Of a stretch of 64,000 nt of DNA, positions 41,884 to 50,262 are shown one piece after another. Made by a program: the position numbers and the translations under genes. The stretch comes from Hungatella sp. UBA3048 (GTDB taxonomy: Bacteria > Bacillota > Clostridia > Lachnospirales > Lachnospiraceae). The notes under the pieces are model-generated. The model saw only the letters and a list, made by a program, of their open reading frames with translations. It did no database searches and had not been told where the DNA came from. The stretch's first letter is position 1; each line of letters opens with the position of its first letter. The stretch covers positions 158,829 through 222,828 of the forward strand of contig DFCS01000044.1 of assembly GCA_002367105.1 (NCBI GenBank). Direction: 5' to 3'.

Positions 41884-42663
41884 GTGAGAGAGTATCAGTA
41901 TAATAATGGGAAGAACGAAGAGCCGGAGGAAAGACAGAAGCGGCCTGACGGCAATACGCGCAAGGAAAACCTAGATGAAAAAAAGACAGAAAAGGATATA
42001 GAACAAAAAGAGGATGAAAAGCTGGAAGAATATGGCCAGATGACCCTGGATGATAACGCGAACAAGCGGAAAATCCATCTGATCTCCATTATCGGAGAGG
42101 TGGAGGGCCATGAAAACTTATCCGGCAACAGCAAAGCCACAAAATACGATCACATCCTCCCGAAACTGGCAGAGATTGAAGATGATGATTCCGTGGAAGG
42201 GCTTTTGGTTCTCTTAAATACCTCCGGCGGTGATGTGGATGCAGGCCTCGCCATAGCGGAGATGATCGCTTCCTTAAGCATCCCAACCGTATCCCTGGTT
42301 CTTGGAGGAAGCCATTCCATTGGAGTTCCCTTAGCAGTCTGCACGGATTATTCCTTTATCGTACCCACCGGAACCATGATGGTTCACCCCGTAAGAATGA
42401 CAGGAATGGTGATTGGTGCCTCCCAGACTTATGAATATTTTGAAATGATACAGGACCGGATCTTAAGCTTTGTTTCCACCCATGCAGAGATCGCCTACGA
42501 CCAGTTAAAACGTCTTATGCTGAATACGGAAATGCTTACCAGAGACTTGGGAACCGTGCTGGTTGGCGAGGAAACGGTAAAAGAAGGACTGATTAATGAA
42601 GTGGGCGGAATCAAGGATGCTTTAAAAAAATTATATGAACTGATGGAAACTGCTTCCCGTTAA
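41884..42663 (+). CDS. tepA: ClpP-like serine protease, TepA/SppA-related
   Basis: The product (259 residues from GTG 41884) has a charged, Glu/Lys-rich N-terminal 60 residues and a ClpP/crotonase-fold domain: LISIIGEVEGH, VEGLLVLLNTSGGDVDAGLAIAE, LGGSHSIGVPLAV (likely nucleophile Ser) and GTMMVHPVRMTG. TepA was described in Bacillus as a translocation-enhancing protein and also links to spore acid-soluble protein turnover or signal peptide degradation. GTG 41884 has ACAGGAGG 8 bases upstream; the in-frame ATG 41776 has none. It is followed by the ftsK gene, a common clostridial pairing. Confidence 0.82.
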   Translation: MREYQYNNGKNEEPEERQKRPDGNTRKENLDEKKTEKDIEQKEDEKLEEYGQMTLDDNANKRKIHLISIIGEVEGHENLSGNSKATKYDHILPKLAEIEDDDSVEGLLVLLNTSGGDVDAGLAIAEMIASLSIPTVSLVLGGSHSIGVPLAVCTDYSFIVPTGTMMVHPVRMTGMVIGASQTYEYFEMIQDRILSFVSTHAEIAYDQLKRLMLNTEMLTRDLGTVLVGEETVKEGLINEVGGIKDALKKLYELMETASR

Positions 42664-42666
42664 TCG

Positions 42667-42695
42667 TTGCAATTCTCCCGATTTTTTTGTATACT
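42667..42695 (+). promoter_or_regulatory. Promoter for the FtsK/SpoIIIE gene
   Basis: TTGCAA (42667-42672), 17-bp spacer, TATACT (42690-42695), 30 bases before the GTG start. Confidence 0.65.
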
Positions 42696-42725
42696 GTTAC
42701 CAACGGATAGAAGGGGGTAGTTATT

Positions 42726-45404
42726 GTGCCTGAGACAACGAAGAAACGTACAACAGCAAAAAAAGGGAAAAACGGGAGAACAAGAAATACCGCCGCCAAA
42801 AAAAATGTAATTTTACCGGAACCGGAATTTATTCATTCAGAAGTCGTGATCATTATGTCATTTTTGGCTGCGGCCATTCTGTTTTTTAGCAACTTTCATT
42901 TATGCGGCGTGGTCGGGGATTTTCTGCGGAGCGTACAGCTAGGCATATTCGGAAGCGTGGGATATGTCGCGCCTGTGCTGCTGTTTGCAGGAACAGCGTT
43001 TTACATCTCCAACCAGGGAAATCCCAGGGCTGCTTTTAAACTGGCGTCTTTTATTCTGGCGCTGGTTTCTTTGTGTGGATTTTTACAGCTCCTTTTTGGA
43101 GCAAAGGCCGGCGAGGGAATAGGACTTGCCGACATTTATTTTGAAGCTTCCGTAAGCGGAAGAGGAGGCGGCATTATAGGCGGCCTTCTGGCAGGAGGGC
43201 TTGCCTCCATAATCGGCGTAGTGGGAGCCTATCTGGTGATAGGAGTCCTTCTTGTCATATCTTTAGTCTGCATTACGGAAAAATCGTTTGTGGATATTGT
43301 GAAAAAAGGAAGCGGAAAAGCATACCGCCATGCCAGGGAAAATATGGACATGCACATGGAAGTCCATGCCATGCGACAGGAAGCCCGCAAACAGCTTTTG
43401 GAAGAGAAAAAGCTTCGGGGAGTCAATTTAGAGGCCACGAAACTGGAGGAGGCCCAGGAAGAAAGCTATGTGGAAGAGCAGGCCCAGGAAGTTCCGGACA
43501 ATCTTGCAGATGATATTATGGTCCAGGCGAAACGGCTGTCTGCCGTTACTGCCGTGGAAGAAGATGAATTAAATCCTGCTGATATTTTCAGGGGCAGTTT
43601 TTCACCTGTACCGGAAGATGATGAGGATATTGTTCCATTTGCCCCCGATGCAGAAGGTACTCCGTTTGTTCAGGCTCTGGAAGAACCTTCCATATATATG
43701 AAGAAAGAGATCAAGACCTTAAAGGAATTGGAGTTTGTGGAAGAGGAGTTCTATCCTGAGGAAGGAAATGATACCTTTGCCATTCCAGAGGAGCCAAAAC
43801 AGGTGGTTACCGCTTCCGGCAAGGTAATAGAAACGGATACAGAAGCTCTTCAGAAAAAACTGGAAAAGAAACGGGAAGAGGCAGCAAAGGAAGATGGGGG
43901 TAGTGTCAGCCTTGAAATCAAGCAAAAACAGGAGATTGTGAAAAAGGAATATAAGTATCCGCCTCTCTCTCTGCTTAAAAAAGGAAAATCAGCGGTATTT
44001 TCTGACCGGGAATACAAGGATACTGCCATCAAGCTTCAGCGGACCCTTCAGAATTTCGGGGTCGGGGTTACTGTTACAAATATAAGCTGCGGACCCTCCG
44101 TAACCAGGTATGAACTTCATCCGGAGCAGGGAGTAAAGGTCAGTAAGATCGTAAGCCTGGCAGATGACATCAAATTAAGCCTGGCAGCCGCTGATATCCG
44201 AATCGAAGCTCCTATCCCAGGAAAATCGGCGGTGGGTATCGAGGTTCCCAATAAAGAAAACCAAATGGTATACTTACGGGATATTCTGGAGGCAGACAGC
44301 TTCCAGAAACATTCCTCTAAAATTGCATTTGCGGTGGGCAAAGACATCGGCGGCCAGGTGGTTGTCACAGACATTGCAAAGATGCCCCACCTTTTGATCG
44401 CAGGAGCCACTGGTTCTGGTAAATCCGTCTGCATCAACACCTTGATTATGAGCATCATTTTTAAGGCGGATCCGGAGGATGTAAAACTGATCATGGTAGA
44501 CCCCAAGGTGGTGGAATTAAGTGTTTATAATGGAATTCCCCATTTACTGCTCCCTGTGGTCACTGATCCCAAGAAGGCTTCCGGAGCCTTAAACTGGGCG
44601 GTGGCGGAGATGACGGACCGTTATAATAAGTTCGCTCAGTATAATGTCAGGGAAATTAAGGGATATAATAAAAAGGTTGAGAGTATAAAAGATATTGAGG
44701 ATGAAGATAAGCCCAAAAAGATGCCTCAGATCGTCATCATTATCGACGAGCTTGCGGATCTGATGATGGTGGCTCCAGGAGAAGTGGAAGATTCCATCTG
44801 CCGTCTGGCCCAGCTTGCCAGAGCTGCGGGTATCCATCTTGTCATCGCTACCCAGCGTCCGTCGGTAAACGTCATAACAGGTCTTATTAAGGCCAATGTT
44901 CCCTCCAGGGTAGCGTTTGCGGTTTCTTCCGGCGTGGATTCCAGAACCATTATTGATATGAACGGTGCGGAAAAGCTTCTTGGAAAAGGCGATATGCTCT
45001 TTTATCCGGCGGGATATCCGAAACCAATGCGTGTTCAGGGCGCCTTTGTATCGGATTCCGAAGTCTCTAAGGTGGTGGATTTCTTAACAGAGCAGGGAAT
45101 GACTGCAGATTACAGCCCGGAAGTAGAAAGCATGATTGCTTCTGCGCCTGCAGGAGGAGAGATAAAGGGCGGCGGAAATGACAGGGATGAATATTTTGTC
45201 CAGGCCGGGAAATTTATCATTGAAAAGGATAAGGCTTCCATTGGTATGCTGCAGAGAATGTTTAAAATCGGCTTTAACCGGGCTGCCCGGATCATGGACC
45301 AGCTTGCAGAAGCAGGAGTAGTAGGAGAAGAGGAAGGCACCAAGCCCCGCAAGGTACTGATGAGCCTGGAAGAATTCGATGAAACACTTTCCCAGGGTTA
45401 TTAA
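42726..45404 (+). CDS. ftsK: FtsK/SpoIIIE-family DNA translocase
   Basis: The 892-residue protein has a basic N terminus, about four TM helices (40-190), an acidic linker (to about 400), an FtsK alpha/beta motor with Walker A GATGSGKSV (about 559-567) and Walker B IIIDELADLMM (about 670-680), and a C-terminal gamma winged helix (about 826-892; SIGMLQRMFKIGFNRAARI) that reads polar DNA sequences. It pumps chromosomal DNA through the division or sporulation septum. The start is GTG at 42726 with AAGGGGG upstream. Whether it serves vegetative division, sporulation or both cannot be told from sequence. Confidence 0.93.
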   Translation: MPETTKKRTTAKKGKNGRTRNTAAKKNVILPEPEFIHSEVVIIMSFLAAAILFFSNFHLCGVVGDFLRSVQLGIFGSVGYVAPVLLFAGTAFYISNQGNPRAAFKLASFILALVSLCGFLQLLFGAKAGEGIGLADIYFEASVSGRGGGIIGGLLAGGLASIIGVVGAYLVIGVLLVISLVCITEKSFVDIVKKGSGKAYRHARENMDMHMEVHAMRQEARKQLLEEKKLRGVNLEATKLEEAQEESYVEEQAQEVPDNLADDIMVQAKRLSAVTAVEEDELNPADIFRGSFSPVPEDDEDIVPFAPDAEGTPFVQALEEPSIYMKKEIKTLKELEFVEEEFYPEEGNDTFAIPEEPKQVVTASGKVIETDTEALQKKLEKKREEAAKEDGGSVSLEIKQKQEIVKKEYKYPPLSLLKKGKSAVFSDREYKDTAIKLQRTLQNFGVGVTVTNISCGPSVTRYELHPEQGVKVSKIVSLADDIKLSLAAADIRIEAPIPGKSAVGIEVPNKENQMVYLRDILEADSFQKHSSKIAFAVGKDIGGQVVVTDIAKMPHLLIAGATGSGKSVCINTLIMSIIFKADPEDVKLIMVDPKVVELSVYNGIPHLLLPVVTDPKKASGALNWAVAEMTDRYNKFAQYNVREIKGYNKKVESIKDIEDEDKPKKMPQIVIIIDELADLMMVAPGEVEDSICRLAQLARAAGIHLVIATQRPSVNVITGLIKANVPSRVAFAVSSGVDSRTIIDMNGAEKLLGKGDMLFYPAGYPKPMRVQGAFVSDSEVSKVVDFLTEQGMTADYSPEVESMIASAPAGGEIKGGGNDRDEYFVQAGKFIIEKDKASIGMLQRMFKIGFNRAARIMDQLAEAGVVGEEEGTKPRKVLMSLEEFDETLSQGY

Positions 45405-45471
45405 TATGGCTGATCCGGTCTTGCAAAGCAAGTGAAGATAAAAGGCGTTTTTTTTCAGCGCCATCCATCCG

Positions 45472-45492
45472 ATTATCGAAAATTCCGATAAT
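45472..45492. promoter_or_regulatory. Short palindrome upstream of the formate-THF ligase gene
   Basis: ATTATCG (45472-45478) and CGATAAT (45486-45492) form a perfect 7-bp inverted repeat with a 7-base centre, about 40 bp before the start. It could be an operator overlapping the promoter or a weak hairpin. Confidence 0.35.
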
Positions 45493-45530
45493 ATAGAACC
45501 GTGTTATATACATAGAAGGAGGATTGGAGA

Positions 45531-47201
45531 ATGAAAACAGATATTGAAATCGCACAGGAGGCCAAAATGCTTCCTATTAAAGACGTGGCTGCATCCTACG
45601 GGATCGGTGAGGATGAACTGGAGCTTTACGGAAAGCATAAGGCGAAGCTGACGGATGAATTGTGGGAGAGGGTAAAGGACCGTCCGGATGGTAAACTGGT
45701 TCTGGTTACCGCCATCAATCCTACTCCGGCAGGAGAAGGGAAAACCACCACTACCGTAGGTCTTGGTCAGGCATTGGGGAAGATGGAAAAAAAGGCGATC
45801 ATTGCCCTCAGGGAACCCTCCCTTGGACCATGCTTTGGAATTAAGGGCGGCGCGGCAGGCGGCGGATATGCCCAGGTAGTTCCCATGGAAGACTTAAATC
45901 TTCATTTTACCGGTGATTTTCATGCCATAACCTCTGCTAATAACCTGCTTGCAGCTCTGTTAGATAATCATATCCATCAGGGGAATGCTCTGGGAATCGA
46001 TACCCGCCAGATTCTTTGGAAGCGCTGCCTGGACATGAATGACCGTGCCCTTAGAAATGTTGTGGTCGGCCTTGGTTCCAAAGCAGAAGGCTTTGTGAGA
46101 GAGGATCACTTTGTAATTACGGTTGCATCGGAAATCATGGCTATCCTTTGCCTTTCAAATGATATGGAAGATTTAAAAAATCGGCTTGGAAGAATCATTG
46201 TGGCATATAATTATGCAGGAGAGCCTGTGACTGCCTCCCAGTTAAACGCAGTAGGAGCTATGGCGGCTTTATTAAAGGATGCGTTAAAGCCCAATCTGAT
46301 CCAGACGCTGGAGCACACCGGCGCTATCGTTCACGGCGGACCCTTTGCAAACATCGCTCATGGCTGTAACAGTGTTCGTGCAACAAAGACAGCCTTAAAG
46401 CTGGCTGATATCGTAGTGACAGAGGCCGGGTTTGGTGCGGATCTAGGCGCGGAAAAATTCCTGGACATCAAATGCAGGAAAGCCGGATTAAAGCCTGACG
46501 CCATTGTACTGGTGGCAACCGTGAGAGCCTTAAAATACAATGGCGGAGTGCCTAAGGACCAGTTAAAGGAAGAAAACCTGGCAGCTCTTGAAAAAGGGAT
46601 TGTCAATTTAGAAAAGCACATTGAAAATATGATGAAATACGGCGTTCCGGTCATTGTTACCTTAAATTCCTTTATTACAGATACAGAGGCAGAACATCAG
46701 TTTGTTAAACGGTTTTGTGAGGAGAGAGGCTGTGAATTCGCCTTATCCCAGGTGTGGGAAAAAGGAGGAGAGGGCGGCATAGAGCTGGCCGAAAAAGTCC
46801 TTTATACCCTGGAAAAGAAAGAAAGCAATTTTGCACCCATTTATCCTGATGAAATGGGGCTGGAAAATAAGATCGCCACAATTGCAAGGGAAATCTATGG
46901 CGCAGCTGGGGTGACCTATGCTCCGGCAGCTTTAAAAGCCATAAGAAAATTTGAAGAAATGGGCTTTGGCAGCCTTCCTGTGTGTATGGCGAAGACACAA
47001 TATTCCTTATCCGATGACCAGACAAAGCTTGGGAGACCGGAAGGCTTTGACATAAATGTACGGGATGCTTATGTATCCGCCGGAGCCGGATTTGTGGTCA
47101 TTATGACCGGAGCCATTATGACTATGCCAGGTCTGCCAAAGAAGCCGGCCGCAGATAATATTGACGTAAATGAAGATGGAGTAATCACCGGATTATTCTG
47201 A
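45531..47201 (+). CDS. fhs: Formate--tetrahydrofolate ligase
   Basis: The 556-residue enzyme makes 10-formyl-THF from formate, THF and ATP, supplying purine synthesis, initiator tRNA formylation and, in acetogens, the methyl branch of CO2 fixation. Signature text: ATP-binding TPAGEGKTTTTVGLGQAL (65-82), EPSLGPCFGIKGGAAGGGYAQ (split as EPSLGPCFGIKGG then GYAQVVPMEDLNLHFTGD) and the second Prosite-like VVTEAGFGADLGAEKF. Length is normal for the family. AAGGAGGA precedes the ATG. It fits with the formyl-using genes def and fmt downstream and the THF riboswitch at 7391. Confidence 0.96.
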   Translation: MKTDIEIAQEAKMLPIKDVAASYGIGEDELELYGKHKAKLTDELWERVKDRPDGKLVLVTAINPTPAGEGKTTTTVGLGQALGKMEKKAIIALREPSLGPCFGIKGGAAGGGYAQVVPMEDLNLHFTGDFHAITSANNLLAALLDNHIHQGNALGIDTRQILWKRCLDMNDRALRNVVVGLGSKAEGFVREDHFVITVASEIMAILCLSNDMEDLKNRLGRIIVAYNYAGEPVTASQLNAVGAMAALLKDALKPNLIQTLEHTGAIVHGGPFANIAHGCNSVRATKTALKLADIVVTEAGFGADLGAEKFLDIKCRKAGLKPDAIVLVATVRALKYNGGVPKDQLKEENLAALEKGIVNLEKHIENMMKYGVPVIVTLNSFITDTEAEHQFVKRFCEERGCEFALSQVWEKGGEGGIELAEKVLYTLEKKESNFAPIYPDEMGLENKIATIAREIYGAAGVTYAPAALKAIRKFEEMGFGSLPVCMAKTQYSLSDDQTKLGRPEGFDINVRDAYVSAGAGFVVIMTGAIMTMPGLPKKPAADNIDVNEDGVITGLF

Positions 47202-47214
47202 TTTGGAGGTTTTA

Positions 47215-48690
47215 ATGAAGTTTAAAGAATGGCTGAAGGACTTAAAATATGAAGTATTGCAGGGTAGCCTGGACGTGGATGCAGAGGATGTCATTTATGA
47301 CTCCAGAAAGGCCCGAAAGGGCGTTGTATTTGTCTGCATGAAGGGAACGAGAACCGACTCCCATGAATTTATCCCTGAGGTGGTGGACGCCGGGGTTAAG
47401 ATTCTTGTAGTAGAACAAAAGTCAAAGATCCCGGATGGCGTAACTGCCATTCTCGTACATAATGCCAGAGAAGCGCTGGCTTTACTTTCGGCTGCCAGGT
47501 TTGGTTATCCGGCGGAAAAGATGGTGGCCATTGGAGTGACCGGAACCAAGGGGAAAACCACAACCACACACATGATCAAGACAGTTCTGGAAGCCTGCGG
47601 GAAAAAAGTGGGAATGATCGGAACCACAGGTATTGTCATTGGTCAGGAAGTAACGCCTACGATGAATACAACTCCCGAGTCCTATGAACTTCACCAGGCC
47701 TTTTACCGAATGGTGGAGGCTGGCTGCGAATATATGGTGATGGAAGTTTCCTCCCAGGCCTTCAAGATGCACCGGGTAGACGGGATCTGTTTTGATTACG
47801 GTCTGTTTACCAATCTTTCTCCTGATCATATCGGTCCGGATGAGCACAAGGATTTTGAGGAATATCTGTTTTACAAATCCCGGATCTTTTGCTGCTCCAA
47901 AGTGGGCATCATGAATGGCGATGACGAGCACTGGGATGACGTGGTAAGAGATGCCTCCTGTAAGCTCTATTCATTCTCCATGGATAAAAATGGAACGGAT
48001 TTTAAAGCAGAAGACATCAGATACATTGCCCAACCGGATTTTGTGGGATTGGAATTTGACATCAAAGGGACCTGTGAGCTTTCTGTCCGGGTGAATATTC
48101 CGGGACGCTTTAACGTTGCCAATGCATTGGCTGCAGTCAGTGTTTTAAGCTTTTTGGGGCTGCCGAAAGAGAATATCTGCCATGGACTTGAGCATCTAAA
48201 CGTGAACGGACGTATGGAAATCGTATATGCCTCTGAGAAATGCACGGTAATCGTAGATTATGCTCATAATGCAGTCAGCATGGAAAGCCTGCTTTCTACC
48301 CTAAGAGATTACCATCCAAAGCGTCTTGTCTGTGTCTTTGGATGCGGCGGAAACCGTTCCAAGGACCGGCGTATTACCATGGGTGACAGTGCGGGACGTC
48401 TGGCAGATTTTACGATTATCACTGCGGATAATTCCAGATACGAAAAAACGGAAGATATCATTGCGGACATTCGCGGAAGTCTTTTAAAGACCGGTGGAAA
48501 ATTCATAGAAATTCCGGATCGCAGGGAAGCGATCCGCTACAGCATCATAAATGCCGAACCGGGCGATATGATTGCCGTTATAGGAAAGGGGCATGAGGAT
48601 TACCAGGAGATGAACGGAGTCCGCCATCATTTTTCAGACCGGGAAGAGGTCTTAAAAGCGGTGGATGCCCAGCTTTCAAAGGAAGTTTAA
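47215..48690 (+). CDS. murE: UDP-MurNAc-L-Ala-D-Glu ligase (MurE), probably diaminopimelate-adding
   Basis: The 491-residue Mur ligase adds the third stem-peptide residue during peptidoglycan synthesis. Motifs: GVTGTKGKTTTTHM (ATP loop, about 107-120), TTPESYELH, VMEVSSQAFKMHRV, FTNLSPDHIGPDEH, VDYAHNAVSMESLL and CGGNRSKDRR. The amino-acid specificity loop reads DNSRYE in place of the usual DNPR; Asn and Arg are kept, favouring diaminopimelate over lysine. ATG 47215 with GGAGG is preferred over the TTG at 47203. It is 13 bp after fhs and precedes murF. Confidence 0.9.
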   Translation: MKFKEWLKDLKYEVLQGSLDVDAEDVIYDSRKARKGVVFVCMKGTRTDSHEFIPEVVDAGVKILVVEQKSKIPDGVTAILVHNAREALALLSAARFGYPAEKMVAIGVTGTKGKTTTTHMIKTVLEACGKKVGMIGTTGIVIGQEVTPTMNTTPESYELHQAFYRMVEAGCEYMVMEVSSQAFKMHRVDGICFDYGLFTNLSPDHIGPDEHKDFEEYLFYKSRIFCCSKVGIMNGDDEHWDDVVRDASCKLYSFSMDKNGTDFKAEDIRYIAQPDFVGLEFDIKGTCELSVRVNIPGRFNVANALAAVSVLSFLGLPKENICHGLEHLNVNGRMEIVYASEKCTVIVDYAHNAVSMESLLSTLRDYHPKRLVCVFGCGGNRSKDRRITMGDSAGRLADFTIITADNSRYEKTEDIIADIRGSLLKTGGKFIEIPDRREAIRYSIINAEPGDMIAVIGKGHEDYQEMNGVRHHFSDREEVLKAVDAQLSKEV

Positions 48691-48712
48691 AAGGAAGGCA
48701 CAACGATAAATA

Positions 48713-48752
48713 AAATGCCGGAAGCCGTAGGGATGTGCGGCTTTCGGCATTT
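48713..48752 (+). terminator. Hairpin between murE and murF (possible attenuator)
   Basis: AAATGCCGGAAGCCG (48713-48727) pairs with CGGCTTTCGGCATT (48738-48752). Only TT-TCC follows, so termination is probably partial and some transcription may continue into murF. Confidence 0.5.
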
Positions 48753-48778
48753 CCACGGTAGATGGAATGGAGGAAGCA

Positions 48779-50149
48779 ATGGTAAATATGACAGTAAAGG
48801 AAATACTTTCAGCTACAGGAGGAAGGCTTCTTTGCGGAAACGAGAATACAGTTTTAGAGCACATCAGTATTGATTCCAGATCAATGAAGGGGAATGATCT
48901 GTTTGTCCCTATCATTGGAGAAAAGCAAGATGCACACCGTTTTATCGGGCAGGCCTTTGACAATGGAGCAACCGCAACGCTTACCAGCGAGCATGACGCC
49001 ATGGACTTGTCAAAACCCTGGATCCGGGTTGAGGATACAAAAAAAGCTCTTCAAGCCATTGGTTGTTATTACAGGGACCGTTTAAAACTTCCTCTTGTTG
49101 GAATTACGGGAAGTGTGGGAAAAACCACTACAAGGGAAATGGTCGCTTGCGCCCTGTCTGCCCGTTATTCCGTTTATAAAACTCCTGGAAACCATAACAG
49201 TCAGGTGGGGGTGCCCATTACCTTATCTGAGATCACAGCCGGGGATGAAATCGGGGTCATTGAACTGGGAATGAGTGAGCCGGGAGAGCTGACCGTCATT
49301 GCCAGGATCGCAAAAATCCAGATGGCTGTGATTACCAATATTGGAGTAACCCATATCGAACAGCTGGGATCCCAAGAAAATATTTACAGGGAAAAAATGA
49401 CCATCCAGGATGGCCTTATGGAAGGCGGAATCCTGTTCTTAAATGGGGATGACCCGCTATTAAAAACAACAAAGGCAAAAGAAGGCTGTAAGACCATCTA
49501 TTATGGAACAGGGGAAAATTGTGATTACAGGGCTTTGGATGTTCATCTGGAGGAGGGCTTTCCGGCCTTTACTGCAGTTTTCGGCCAGAAGAAGGTTCCT
49601 ATACGGCTGGCGGTTATGGGAAGCCATAACGTGCTAAATGCCATGGTGTCTCTTGCGGTAGCTTCTGAATGCGGAATTCCTATGGAAGAAGCCGCAAAAT
49701 GCCTTCAGGAATTTACCGGCTTTAAAAACCGTCAGCAGATCTATCATGTGGCAGGTATGACCATCATCGATGATACATATAACGCCAGTCCGGTTTCCAT
49801 GAAAGCAGGTCTGGAGGTTTTGGGCTCTATAACAAAAGCGGAACGAAGGATCGCGGTATTGGCTGATATGAAGGAGCTGGGAGAAAAATCCCCGGAATAC
49901 CATTATGAAATCGGAGAATACATTGCAGAACAACCGGTATACGGGGTAGTGACTTTAGGAGCATTGGCAGGGGAGATCGCCAGAGCAGTGAAGGAACACG
50001 CTCCTCAAATCACGGTTAAAGAATTTATGGAACCGGAGCTGTTGGTATCTTATTTAAATAAGGAGTTAAAGGAAGGGGACTGCGTGCTGTTTAAGGGCTC
50101 TAACAGCATGAATCTTGGCCCTGTGGCGGAGAAGTTTTACCGGACTTGA
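48779..50149 (+). CDS. murF: UDP-MurNAc-tripeptide--D-alanyl-D-alanine ligase
   Basis: The 456-residue enzyme attaches D-Ala-D-Ala to complete the muramyl pentapeptide. Motifs: SIDSRSMKGNDLFVPI, GITGSVGKTTTREM (ATP loop, about 108-121), KTPGNHNSQVGVP, ELGMSEPGEL, NIGVTHIEQLGS and IIDDTYNASPVSMKAGL. ATG 48779 has GGAGG at 5-base spacing; ATGs at 48767 and 48788 are in frame but less well placed. It directly follows murE. Confidence 0.92.
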   Translation: MVNMTVKEILSATGGRLLCGNENTVLEHISIDSRSMKGNDLFVPIIGEKQDAHRFIGQAFDNGATATLTSEHDAMDLSKPWIRVEDTKKALQAIGCYYRDRLKLPLVGITGSVGKTTTREMVACALSARYSVYKTPGNHNSQVGVPITLSEITAGDEIGVIELGMSEPGELTVIARIAKIQMAVITNIGVTHIEQLGSQENIYREKMTIQDGLMEGGILFLNGDDPLLKTTKAKEGCKTIYYGTGENCDYRALDVHLEEGFPAFTAVFGQKKVPIRLAVMGSHNVLNAMVSLAVASECGIPMEEAAKCLQEFTGFKNRQQIYHVAGMTIIDDTYNASPVSMKAGLEVLGSITKAERRIAVLADMKELGEKSPEYHYEIGEYIAEQPVYGVVTLGALAGEIARAVKEHAPQITVKEFMEPELLVSYLNKELKEGDCVLFKGSNSMNLGPVAEKFYRT

Positions 50150-50164
50150 CAACCTTCTAGAGCT

Positions 50165-50262
50165 CATGCCGCATTATGCCCAAAAAGCATGGGCAGAAAA
50201 GAGGAAACACCCTGCGTGTATACCTTTATGCGCAAAAAGCAAGGGCAGAAAAGAGGAAAACA
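50165..50262 (+). repeat. Dispersed hairpin repeat, tandem copies B1 and B2
   Basis: B1 (50165-50207) and B2 (50209-50260) share ATGCCCAAAAAGCATGGGC (B2 has GCGCAAAAAGCAAGGGC) and the ending AGAAAAGAGGAAA. In B1, TGCCC pairs with GGGCA around an A-rich loop; in B2, GTGTATA can pair with TATGCGC through G-U pairs. The AGAGGAAA end of B2 serves as the ribosome site of priA. Related to copies at 20743 and 56039. Confidence 0.65.

Noticed and set aside
50176..50262. 29-residue N-terminal extension of PriA
   Set aside because: It is encoded entirely by the dispersed repeat; PriA homology starts at the ATG at 50263.
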